A stretch of 7,777 nucleotides of DNA from assembly GCA_041649615.1 (NCBI GenBank), contig JBAZMT010000032.1, positions 1-7,777 of the forward strand, in the 5' to 3' direction. The DNA is from JALOAR01 sp041649615. GTDB taxonomy: Bacteria > Patescibacteriota > Minisyncoccia > UBA6257 > Colwellbacteraceae. Under the pieces are notes generated by a model. That model was not told where the DNA came from. It searched no databases and was given only the letters and a program-made list of their open reading frames with translations. Position numbers and translations under genes: made by a program. Shown piece after piece: positions 1-7,151 of the stretch; position 1 is the stretch's first letter, and each line of letters starts with the position of its first letter.

Positions 1-64
1 GTCCGAGTTAATTCCGGTCATCTGCGAGATGATCGAAGAAGAGAACCGCGCAAACGAGGGCTAA
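1..64 (+). CDS. C-terminal end of an upstream tail-module gene (partial; possible tail assembly chaperone)
   Basis: Reading codons from base 2 gives 20 residues (SELIPVICEMIEEENRANEG) before a TAA at 62-64. The end is acidic and helix-prone (IEEEN). The stop abuts the ATG of the tape measure gene and lies in the same reading frame. Established knowledge: the gene immediately upstream of a siphovirus tape measure is usually the tail assembly chaperone (lambda G/GT type), often made as two products by programmed frameshifting. Assigning that role here is inference from position alone, since only the last 20 residues are visible and there is no domain to recognise. No slippery heptamer is seen in these 64 bases. 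Confidence 0.6.
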   Translation, partial: SELIPVICEMIEEENRANEG

Positions 65-3000
65 ATGGCGCTGACAGCGGCGGAGCTTGAGATCGTTCTA
101 AAAGCGCGAGATGATGCCAGCAAGGCGCTGGATACGGTAAGGCGAAAGACCAAGGAACTTGGAGACGAGGTGGGCGGCTTGGGCGGCAAGGGTGAATCTT
201 CCAGCGCCAAGCTAAGCGCCAGTCTCACGCAGATGGGCGGCAGCCTCACAAGTGTTGGCAAGAACCTTACCATGGGGGTCACGGCGCCTATCGTGGGCAT
301 TGGCGTAGCAGCGGCCAAGATGGCTGGCGACTTTGAGTCGCAGATAAACATCCTTACGGTCGCGGCGCGCTCCTCCGGTACGGCCATGGAAGACCTTAGC
401 GCCGCGGCGCTGAGCGTCGGCGCGGACACGGAGCTAGTGGGCATCACCGCGGCGGGGTCCGCCGATGCCATGACCTCGCTGTATAAAGCGGGTTTCGACA
501 CGGCGGAGATATTCGGCGGCGCCGGGGGCCTGAATTCGTACCTCAACGAAAACGCCTCTCTCACCGGTGCGCTGCGCTCATCCATCGACCTGGCCGCGGC
601 CTCAGAGTTGGACCTCGCGCAAGCCACCGACGCTACGATTGTCGCCATGAAAACGTTCGGCCTGGCCCCCGAGGAGGCCAGCCGGGTAGCCAATAGCTTT
701 GTTCGCACGGCGGATGCCTCCGTGGCCAGCGTTGGCGATCTAGTGGCGGCCATGACGAACGTAGGCCCCACCGCGGCGGCCTTTGGTTGGTCGCTAGAAA
801 CTACCAACACGGCCCTGGGTATCCTTTCCTCGCGCGGCATCACCGGAGCCGAGGCGGGCACGGCGCTCAAAAGCATGATGACCAACTTGATGCGCCCCAC
901 CGATGCTGTGGTAGGCCAACTGAAGGCGCTAGACGTTTCGCTCTATGACAGCGAAGGTAAGTTGAAGGACTTGCCCGTCATCATGGGCGAACTGGAAAAG
1001 GCGCTCGCGGTGTCGGAGGATGGCATGGGCGGGCTCACGGAGCAGCAGCGATTGGAGGCCATCCAAACGCTTGCTGGCACCTACGGCATGAAGGCCATGA
1101 ACACCTTGCTCGCCGAGGGCGCGACAGGGTGGGGGGATATGGAGACAGCCGTTTCCGGCGCTGCCTCCGTTGAGGACTCGGCGGCTGCCCGCACCACCGG
1201 CTTCAATGCCGCTATGGAGCAACTGGGCGGGGCGCTGGAGACCATAGCTATCATAGCGGGTGGGCCGCTCATCACGGCCCTGACGAACCTGCTCCAGGGG
1301 CCGGTCGCTGGCTTCTTGGACAAAATCAGCAAACTCAACCCGGCAGTGTGGGACTGGGTACTCAAGATCGGGCTGGTTGTAGTCGCCGTCGGGCCGCTGC
1401 TCCTGGTACTAGGCACGATGCTGACCACGGTGGGCTCGGTTATTACTATCGTCACCACCCTGGCTCCCTTGTTCGCCGGCGTTGGGGCCGCCATCGGGGC
1501 GCTGATAGGGCCTGTCCTGCTGATTATCGGCGCTATCGCGCTGCTGGCCCTAGCGTGGTCTCGGGATTGGGGCGGTATCCGTACCTTCATGACAGCGTTC
1601 TGGAACGACACGCTCAAGCCGATCATCGAGCAGATCGTGCTCTGGTTCCAGACGAACATCCCCATCGCCATTGCCACGCTTTCCGCTTTTTGGACCAACA
1701 CCCTGCTGCCGGCGATTCAAGCCGTGGGCGGTTTCATCACCGGAACGCTGGTTCCGATCCTGCAAACGATATGGGAATGGCTTTCAACGAACATCCCCGC
1801 CGCGATCTCCGCCGTCTCGGGGTTTTGGACGAATACCCTTCTGCCGGCCATCCAAGCCGTGTGGGCCTGGATCAACGAGAACCTAATACCGCTCTTTCGG
1901 GCCATCGTTGACGTTTGGTTCGCGGCGATGGATCTAGCGCTAACAGCGGTGGCGGGGCTATGGGAGAACGTCTTGCTACCGGCGATTCAGGACGTTGGCG
2001 AGTGGATCACCGACAAACTTATCCCGGCCCTAAAGGATGTTGTCGAGTGGCTGGGCGACAAGTTCCAAATTGCCATCGAAGCCGTGGGCAACTTCATCAA
2101 CGAAACGGTACTCCCCGCTATAAAAGACCTGGCTGAGTGGTTCAACGACAAGCTCCGTCCTGCCATAGAGGTCGTAGCCGATAAGGTGAGCGGGCCGCTC
2201 AAGGAGGCCCTGACTTGGCTGCACGACAAGCTGCTCATCCCCGTCAAGACGGCACTGGGCACCTTGGGCGATAAGCTCCAGGATGTGACCAAGTTCTTCC
2301 AAGGGCTAGCCGACAAGATCAATGGGCTCAAAGACAAGCTGCCCTCGTGGCTCACACCGGGCAGCCCGACGCCGTTGGAGTTGGGCCTGGATGGCATAGC
2401 CGAATCTATGGTGGACGTGGTGCAGCAGTTCGTCAAGTTCGGCGCTACGCTCAAGGGTGCCAACCTGGACAACCTGAGCCGTTTTGGCCTGGCCGTGCGG
2501 GACATCGCCAAGACGCTCAAGGATCTGGCGAGCGCCTTCCACCAGATGAACAAGGTCGAGAAAACAGAGGGCGGCATACCATCGCTAGCCCTGTGGGCGG
2601 CGGCGCTCAAGGAAAGCATTATCCGCTTTTCGACGGCCATTGCGGACGCTACCCGCGAGGTCAAAGACAAGACCATCCGCCGGGCGCAAGAGTTCGCTAG
2701 CAAGATAGAGGACATCTTCGAGCTACTCAAGTCGTTCGCCACGACGCTGAGCGCCCTAAACGCTATTGAGACCATGCCCGACGTGGAACTGTTCGCTAGG
2801 GCGCTCCGTGAGGCGATAGTGGCCGTGACGCGGGCCATCACCCAAGCTGTGACCGAGTTAGGCGACAAGGCGATCAAGGCCGCGGCGAACATGGCGGAGC
2901 ACGCGCAAAAGATCGTTGGGCTCATTGGCCCGGCGGTGTCTGCGCTTGGCAGCATGGCCACGATGCCAGAGGTCACGGACCTGCGCGAGAAGGCGGTCCG

Positions 3001-5164
3001 GCTGGAAGAGGCGCTGAATATCTTTGTCTACTACATCAAGCGCGTAGCGGATTTCTGGGAAGGTGTTGCGCTGGACGCGGCGGCCACGTTCTCAGAGACG
3101 GCGGGCAAGATCGTCTCCCTGGTGGGGCCTGCTGTGCAAGCCGTGGCGGCCATGGCTAACATGCCAGAGGCGACCAACCTGCGCGCTAGTGGCCCTGCGC
3201 TTGAGGCGGCCCTGAACATCATGGTGTACCACATCCGAAACGCGGCGCTGTTCTGGGAAGGCATCGCGCTAGACAGCGCGGTCACATTTAGTGAGGCGGC
3301 AACGAAAGTATTGGGCCTCATCAAGCCCGCCGTGGATGCCCTGTCCGCACTGGGCACCTACGTGTCGAGCTCCAACCTGTACGCCGCGGCTGATAGTCTC
3401 AAGACGGACCTGTGGATTTTGTTCAAGAAGATCTCCAGTATCGTGGCGGACATTGGCGCCATCAAGGAGGAGACCGTCACGTTCTCAGAGGACGCGGCCA
3501 AGGCGATCAGTTTCGTCAAGGTGGCCGTGGACACCCTCACCGCGCTGGGCGCTTACGTTTCGAGCAAGAACCTGTATGCGGCGGCGGACAGCCTGAAGAC
3601 CGACCTCTGGATCTTGATGAAAAAGATATCCAGTATCGCGGCTGACATCGGGACTATCCAAGAGGACACCATCGCGTTCTCCGAAGGGGTGACGCGCGCG
3701 ATCGGCTTTATCAAGCCGGGGATTGATACGCTCGTGGCCTTGGGCGAATACGTTTCCAACGCCAACCTCTACGCCGCGGCGGATACGCTGAAAACCGACC
3801 TCTGGATTCTGCTGAAGAAGATTTCCAGCATCGTGGCGGATATTGGCGCCATTCAGGGGGAGACCATCGCCTTCTCTGAGGGTGTAACCAGGGCGATCAG
3901 CTTTATCAAGCCGGCCATCGAAACGCTAGCGGCGCTGGGCGGCTATGTCCCTGGCGCGAACATCTACGAAGCGGTGGACAGTCTCAAGACGGACCTTTGG
4001 CTTCTCCTGAAAAAGATTTCCAGCATGGTCGCCGACGTTGGAGCGATCAGCGAGGAGACCATCGCGTTCTCCGAGAACGTGGTAAGGGCCATCAGTTTTA
4101 TCAAGCCGGGTATCGACGCGCTGACCGCACTCGGGGAATACGAAGGCGTCAAAAACCTGTTCTCCAAGCTCCAAGACTTTGTAAGCGACCTGGACCTCGC
4201 GCTCTCCTGGTTCCGCGAGATAGCCGTGTTGTGGGTGACGACCACAGAGGAATCGTTTACGGCGGACGACCTGGCCGCCATCGGCGCGTTCTCCAGCAAC
4301 GTGCAGGCCGCGGTAGCGTTCATCAAGCCCGCGATAGACGCGCTGGAAAGCCTGGGCAAGTACGCCGGACAGAAAAAGCTGGCCGGGGCTATGGCCGCCT
4401 TCGAGACCGACCTGACCGCGGTGGTAACTGCGCTGGGCAACATCGCCGTCAAGCTCTCGGGGGATGGCGGCATCGGCAAGGCCAACGCCTTCAGCGAGGC
4501 CGCGTCGGCCATCAAAACAGCTATCGAAACGGGCTTGGGCGCGCTGTCCAGCCTATCGGGTGGCGGGGTCTCTAGCGCAGCGGAAGCGCTGACATCGTTT
4601 GCCGCAATTGCCAAGCAGAGCATGGCCGATGCGGTGACGGCCATCAAGACTGGGGCGTCGGATATTATCACGGCGCTCAAGCCGCTACCCACGCAGATCA
4701 TGGCCATCTTTGACGCCTTCCCGTGGTCAAGCATCGGCAAGGCCATCTCGGATGGCATCGCCCAAGGCATCGCAGCCGGGTCCGCCAAGATTACAGAGGC
4801 CGCCAAGGCGGCGGCACGGGCCGCGTTGACTGGCGCCAAGAGGGAGCTAGGCATCGCCTCCCCGTCCAAGCGCGCGCGCGAGGAAGTGGGCCGCATGTTC
4901 GGCAAGGGCCTGAGCCTGGGCATCACCGACACTATCGGCCAGATACGCGCGGCCATGGATAACATGCAGACGGCCATGTTGCTGCGCGGGAGCCCGGCTT
5001 ATGCGAGCGCGGGGGCGCCCATGACGCGAGACCGGGCGCAGTCGATGGTGCGCGAGGCGGCCAACTACAACCTGACTTATGTGGACCAACGACCGGGCGG
5101 CGGCGCGCCGGACCTGCTGAGCGTGGCTGAGCGCCTGGAGTGGCGAGCGAGGATGAGGCGATAA
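65..5164 (+). CDS. Phage tail tape measure protein (TP901 family)
   Basis: This 1,699-residue protein is expected to act as the ruler for tail length, filling the tail tube during assembly and leaving it at infection. Residues 5-37 are a charged helix beginning ELEIVLKARDDASKALD, a usual tape-measure start. Residues 80-395 match the TP901/PhageMin_Tail domain (MAGDFESQINILTVAA at 86-101, FGLAPEEASRVANSF at 198-212, GITGAEAGTALKSMM at 258-272). Residues 433-498 are strongly hydrophobic, with two or more membrane-like helices. Residues 513-707 form a 15-residue repeat array, and about 840-1440 a helical array of roughly 65-residue units. Near the C-terminus come IGKAISDGIAQGI and the family's SPSK motif (1599-1602). 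I see no lysozyme or zinc-peptidase motif. The ATG at 65 has GAGGG at 56-60, 4 bases upstream. The stop overlaps the next start as TAATG. The protein is long for the family; at the usual rule of about 0.15 nm per residue it implies a tail near 250 nm (inference). Confidence 0.96.
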   Translation: MALTAAELEIVLKARDDASKALDTVRRKTKELGDEVGGLGGKGESSSAKLSASLTQMGGSLTSVGKNLTMGVTAPIVGIGVAAAKMAGDFESQINILTVAARSSGTAMEDLSAAALSVGADTELVGITAAGSADAMTSLYKAGFDTAEIFGGAGGLNSYLNENASLTGALRSSIDLAAASELDLAQATDATIVAMKTFGLAPEEASRVANSFVRTADASVASVGDLVAAMTNVGPTAAAFGWSLETTNTALGILSSRGITGAEAGTALKSMMTNLMRPTDAVVGQLKALDVSLYDSEGKLKDLPVIMGELEKALAVSEDGMGGLTEQQRLEAIQTLAGTYGMKAMNTLLAEGATGWGDMETAVSGAASVEDSAAARTTGFNAAMEQLGGALETIAIIAGGPLITALTNLLQGPVAGFLDKISKLNPAVWDWVLKIGLVVVAVGPLLLVLGTMLTTVGSVITIVTTLAPLFAGVGAAIGALIGPVLLIIGAIALLALAWSRDWGGIRTFMTAFWNDTLKPIIEQIVLWFQTNIPIAIATLSAFWTNTLLPAIQAVGGFITGTLVPILQTIWEWLSTNIPAAISAVSGFWTNTLLPAIQAVWAWINENLIPLFRAIVDVWFAAMDLALTAVAGLWENVLLPAIQDVGEWITDKLIPALKDVVEWLGDKFQIAIEAVGNFINETVLPAIKDLAEWFNDKLRPAIEVVADKVSGPLKEALTWLHDKLLIPVKTALGTLGDKLQDVTKFFQGLADKINGLKDKLPSWLTPGSPTPLELGLDGIAESMVDVVQQFVKFGATLKGANLDNLSRFGLAVRDIAKTLKDLASAFHQMNKVEKTEGGIPSLALWAAALKESIIRFSTAIADATREVKDKTIRRAQEFASKIEDIFELLKSFATTLSALNAIETMPDVELFARALREAIVAVTRAITQAVTELGDKAIKAAANMAEHAQKIVGLIGPAVSALGSMATMPEVTDLREKAVRLEEALNIFVYYIKRVADFWEGVALDAAATFSETAGKIVSLVGPAVQAVAAMANMPEATNLRASGPALEAALNIMVYHIRNAALFWEGIALDSAVTFSEAATKVLGLIKPAVDALSALGTYVSSSNLYAAADSLKTDLWILFKKISSIVADIGAIKEETVTFSEDAAKAISFVKVAVDTLTALGAYVSSKNLYAAADSLKTDLWILMKKISSIAADIGTIQEDTIAFSEGVTRAIGFIKPGIDTLVALGEYVSNANLYAAADTLKTDLWILLKKISSIVADIGAIQGETIAFSEGVTRAISFIKPAIETLAALGGYVPGANIYEAVDSLKTDLWLLLKKISSMVADVGAISEETIAFSENVVRAISFIKPGIDALTALGEYEGVKNLFSKLQDFVSDLDLALSWFREIAVLWVTTTEESFTADDLAAIGAFSSNVQAAVAFIKPAIDALESLGKYAGQKKLAGAMAAFETDLTAVVTALGNIAVKLSGDGGIGKANAFSEAASAIKTAIETGLGALSSLSGGGVSSAAEALTSFAAIAKQSMADAVTAIKTGASDIITALKPLPTQIMAIFDAFPWSSIGKAISDGIAQGIAAGSAKITEAAKAAARAALTGAKRELGIASPSKRAREEVGRMFGKGLSLGITDTIGQIRAAMDNMQTAMLLRGSPAYASAGAPMTRDRAQSMVREAANYNLTYVDQRPGGGAPDLLSVAERLEWRARMRR
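1601..2185 (+). repeat. 13-unit, 15-residue Trp/Pro repeat array within the tape measure gene
   Basis: Residues 513-707 of the tape measure fall into 13 consecutive 15-residue (45-base) units with no insertion or deletion. Examples are WTNTLLPAIQAVGGF (543), WTNTLLPAIQAVWAW (588), WENVLLPAIQDVGEW (633) and ITDKLIPALKDVVEW (648). Consensus: a large hydrophobic residue at position 1 (W/I/L/F), N or D around 2-3, L/I at 5, P at 7 (at 6 in two units, missing in those at 618 and 663), A-I or similar at 8-9, V/I/L at 12, and W or F at 15. The phase weakens after residue 708 and is gone by about 745. DNA copies differ largely at synonymous sites, so the repeat is kept at protein level. Tape measure proteins of other phages are known to carry short repeats with regularly spaced Trp/Phe; this 15-residue version is read directly here. 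Confidence 0.88.
2588..3373 (+). repeat. Diverged members of the ~65-residue tape-measure repeat (upstream flank)
   Basis: Four diverged units precede the regular array. Anchors are the related strings IPSLALWAAALKE, MPDVELFARALRE, MPEVTDLREKAVRLEEAL and MPEATNLRASGPALEAAL, with unit starts near 2588, 2786, 2978 and 3176. Spacing is 66, 64, 66 and 66 codons. The last two also share FWEG(V/I)ALD and TFSE(T/A) in their second half; TFSE then reappears in the regular units, which links this group to the downstream array. These units carry M-P where the regular array has Y-V-S. Confidence 0.7.
3374..4153 (+). repeat. Four regular 195-bp (65-residue) tandem repeats in the tape measure gene
   Basis: Units start at 3374, 3569, 3764 and 3959, and the next anchor falls at 4154, so five anchors sit exactly 195 bases apart. 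Each unit reads roughly NLYAAADSLKTDLWIL, then KKISSIVADIGAI, then (I/V)(A/T)FSE and AISFIKP(A/G)ID-TL-ALG-YV. It suggests a pair of amphipathic helices per unit joined at the FSE loop. One Trp is invariant at residues 1117, 1182, 1247 and 1312. The DNA copies are clearly diverged, mostly at third codon positions, so these are old duplications under protein-level constraint rather than a recent expansion. Confidence 0.93.
4154..4375 (+). repeat. Last, expanded unit of the tape-measure repeat array (74 residues)
   Basis: This unit starts with NLFSKLQDFVSDLD at the regular anchor and ends with AFIKPAIDALESLGKYAGQK, clearly the same repeat. It is 222 bases long, 27 bases (9 codons) longer than the regular unit. 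The extra residues lie around VLWVTTTEESFTADDL, between the two predicted helices. The otherwise invariant Trp is replaced by Asp (residue 1377). A further decayed copy begins at 4376 (KLAGAMAAFETDLTAV) and continues through ANAFSEAASAI before the periodicity is lost. Confidence 0.75.
5155..5158 (+). promoter_or_regulatory. Ribosome binding site deciding the Dit-like gene start
   Basis: GAGG at 5155-5158 lies 5 bases before the ATG at 5164, which overlaps the tape measure stop as TAATG. This favours ATG 5164 over an in-frame GTG at 5140 that would add eight residues (MASEDEAI) and overlap the tape measure gene by 25 bases. The ribosome binding site lies inside tape measure codons, so coupled translation is likely. 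Confidence 0.75.
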
Positions 5165-6078
5165 TGGGCACAGATACGACCTACGGGTTCACCTACTACC
5201 ACAAGGGGGCAGCGCACTATTCCATCACGTCCACTACGCAGACGCTCATAGCGATGCGCGGCTTTGGGATGCCACCCGTTGAGATACCCGGAACGCGCGC
5301 GCCGTACTCGAACGGCATTATCCCCGCTGGCAACCCTATGCCCTACACGACCTCGGATGTCTTTCAGCATCCGCATGTTATGCCGTACACCGGGCCGCGC
5401 GAGATGGAGCTGGCCATTCGCATCAATGCGGCGACGATCATCGCGCTAGACACCGCCTATGTGGCTATGGTCGCCGGGCTCACGCCGTACTATCCCATCA
5501 CCGACAACGACGTTTCATCGTTCCGTCTGCTTATCCTGCGGCCATACACCGGCGGCTTGCCAGAGTACCGCGAGATAAACTGTTGGTGTACGGGCATCTC
5601 CGACCTGGAGATGAAGGGGCGGACCAACGCCATAGTCAACATCAGCTTCTATGCACCTGACCCATTCTTCTATCCCGTGTTTGGCGAGACGGGCTATGGA
5701 ACAACCTGGGCTACGGCCACGAACCCCAAGACGGTTTCAAACAGCGGACACGCCCCGGTGTGGCCGATTATCAAGGTCTCTGGCAGCGCATCAACGACCA
5801 TCGTAGGCTTGCATCTGACCAACAACACCACGGGTAAAATCTGGTCAACATCACAGACCATCGCCGTGGGCGCAACGAAGTACATCCGCGTGCTGATGGA
5901 CCGGGCGCAGATGTACTATTACGACGGGTCCACCTCAACGGACATCATCGGCAAGATGGACAGTGACGCGGAGTTCTGGTCGATGCAAGTGGGAGATAAT
6001 GCGTTGCAGTGGTCTAGCACAAGCGGGACGCCGAGCGAGATTGTGGTGTCGCATCCCGCGCCGCTCCTGGCGGTATAG
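5164..6078 (+). CDS. Distal tail protein (Dit-like), siphovirus tail component
   Basis: This 304-residue protein probably forms the hexameric ring joining the tail tube to the tip. The call rests on its position directly after the tape measure and on a Dit-like sequence pattern. Residues 1-170 would be the N-terminal beta domain attached to the tube, ending in FYAPDPFFYP (162-171), a pattern typical of Sipho_tail/Dit proteins just before the domain boundary. Residues about 190-304 look like the galectin-like C-terminal domain, with GHAPVWPIIKVSG (195-207), an LTNNTTGK stretch (218-225) and VGDNALQW (276-283). It is Tyr-, Thr- and Gly-rich with no signal peptide or membrane helix. The family usually runs 250-300 residues, so it looks complete. 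The gene ends 2 bases before the next start. The alternative is a generic phage tail family protein. Family membership is by motif recognition, not by search. Confidence 0.85.
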   Translation: MGTDTTYGFTYYHKGAAHYSITSTTQTLIAMRGFGMPPVEIPGTRAPYSNGIIPAGNPMPYTTSDVFQHPHVMPYTGPREMELAIRINAATIIALDTAYVAMVAGLTPYYPITDNDVSSFRLLILRPYTGGLPEYREINCWCTGISDLEMKGRTNAIVNISFYAPDPFFYPVFGETGYGTTWATATNPKTVSNSGHAPVWPIIKVSGSASTTIVGLHLTNNTTGKIWSTSQTIAVGATKYIRVLMDRAQMYYYDGSTSTDIIGKMDSDAEFWSMQVGDNALQWSSTSGTPSEIVVSHPAPLLAV

Positions 6079-6080
6079 CC

Positions 6081-7151
6081 ATGCCTACTTACACGATTCA
6101 CGTCCTAAACGATGCTTACGCGGTGCAGGCGGTTCTAGCGAATACCAGCACCTACGCCGACTTTACCAAGATCAGCTACCGGTTGGCGCTGAACGACATA
6201 GACTCGTGCTCCATAGAGATTGTGCCGAACAGCCCCAAGATCGCGCAATGCGTTGGCATGAACCGCGTGCTCATCTACCGCGATGGCGTGTTGCAGTTCG
6301 GGGGGATCATCCTGCGCGAGTCGTGGGACGTGGGCACAGACCCGGCGAACGACGTGTACCAGATCGACGCCTTGGGCGGAGGCATCTATCTCGACTGGCG
6401 CCTGATCGTGCCAGCGGGAGGCAACGCCACGGACACGCGCACGGGGGCCGCCGATGACCTGGCCAAGGACTACGTTTACTACCACTGTGGGAGCGGTGCC
6501 TCGACAGGACGGGATTTCAGCGACCTTACGGTACAGGCCGACGCGACGGCTTGCAGCTCGTGGACAGAGGAGCCGAGTTACGAGATCGTGCTAGACGAGG
6601 TGCAAAAGCTGCAAAAGCTAGGGCTGTTCGACTGGCGCGTTGTGCCATCGGCCACGGGCTTTGAGTTCCAGACGGCTTACCCGCAATGGGGCCTAGACCG
6701 GACATGGGGGAACGGGGCGAACGCCGACGCGGTATTCAGCCTGGACCGGCGCAACTACCAGAAGATCAGCTATACCAAAGACAGCATGGGCCACTATAAC
6801 TATATCTATACTGGCGGAGCGACGGCGGTGCGCGAGCGCTACACGGCGGGCGACATCACGGCCTACAAGCGCCGCGAGCGCTGGGAGTCGGCAAGCAGCT
6901 ACGAGGATAACACGGCGGTCGATTACATCGGGGATATGCGGCTGAAAGAGATGGCTGTGACTGAGGGAATGTACTCGGAGCCGTGGCCGACCACCTGGAA
7001 AGTGCCGTGGGACCTGGGCGACTTGGTGACTATATCCGCCGATCGCTACGGGCGCACGTTCACCGACGACGCCAAGATCACAGCGGTCAACGTGGAAGTG
7101 ACCGCCGACGGCGTAGAACGGGTGTCGCCGGAAATGGTAGGGGGCGTCTAA
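6081..7151 (+). CDS. Siphovirus ReqiPepy6 Gp37-like tail hub protein (Tal-like)
   Basis: This 356-residue protein likely forms the tail-tip hub below Dit, equivalent to the gp27-like/Tal N-terminal part. Matching family features, in order: a beta start (TYTIHVLNDAYAVQAVL, 3-19), a discretionary loop then RVLIYRDGVLQFGGIIL (62-78), YQIDALGGGIYLDWRLIVP (93-111), helices DDLAKDYVYY (125-134) and VLDEVQKLQKLG (170-181), an AVFSLDRRNYQKISYTKD stretch (217-234), RRERWES (264-270), and a C-terminal DLGDLVTISADRYGRTF (311-327) followed by ITAVNVEVTADG. I see no C-terminal peptidase or lysozyme extension, so it is a short hub rather than a long tail-associated lysin. The ATG is 2 bases after the upstream stop. 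Upstream TGGCGG is only a weak ribosome binding site, so reinitiation from the Dit-like gene is plausible. Its stop overlaps the next ATG as TAATG. Confidence 0.82.
   Translation: MPTYTIHVLNDAYAVQAVLANTSTYADFTKISYRLALNDIDSCSIEIVPNSPKIAQCVGMNRVLIYRDGVLQFGGIILRESWDVGTDPANDVYQIDALGGGIYLDWRLIVPAGGNATDTRTGAADDLAKDYVYYHCGSGASTGRDFSDLTVQADATACSSWTEEPSYEIVLDEVQKLQKLGLFDWRVVPSATGFEFQTAYPQWGLDRTWGNGANADAVFSLDRRNYQKISYTKDSMGHYNYIYTGGATAVRERYTAGDITAYKRRERWESASSYEDNTAVDYIGDMRLKEMAVTEGMYSEPWPTTWKVPWDLGDLVTISADRYGRTFTDDAKITAVNVEVTADGVERVSPEMVGGV
7139..7144 (+). promoter_or_regulatory. Ribosome binding site deciding the start of the small coiled-coil gene
   Basis: AGGGGG at 7139-7144 lies 6 bases before the ATG at 7151. 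The reading frame stays open upstream to 6983, but that start would overlap the hub gene by 169 bases and add an Arg-rich segment without family features, so ATG 7151 is chosen. Confidence 0.8.

Noticed and set aside
3374..4153. 195-bp direct repeats as a CRISPR array or mobile-element repeats.
   Set aside because: Repeat units are continuous coding sequence without spacers, diverge at third codon positions, and form a protein helical repeat within one gene.
4869..4882. Alternating CG run (gcgcgcgcg) as a Z-DNA or regulatory element.
   Set aside because: It codes for Lys-Arg-Ala-Arg-Glu right after the conserved SPSK motif, which explains it.
61..4977. Several long minus-strand open frames opposite the tape measure gene (about 280, 206, 329 and 337 codons).
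   Set aside because: They lie entirely antisense to a well-supported gene, have Ala/Ser/Pro/Met-rich low-information translations, share no family motifs, and arise from GC-rich codon bias and repeats in the sense gene.
5140..5163. Upstream GTG start for the Dit-like gene.
   Set aside because: It would only add MASEDEAI, has a poorer upstream ribosome site, and the ATG at 5164 has GAGG at correct spacing plus a typical TAATG overlap.
6983..7150. Extended N-terminus for the small coiled-coil protein.
   Set aside because: It overlaps the hub gene in another frame, is Arg/His-rich shadow sequence, and the ATG at 7151 has AGGGGG 6 bases upstream and begins the coiled coil cleanly.
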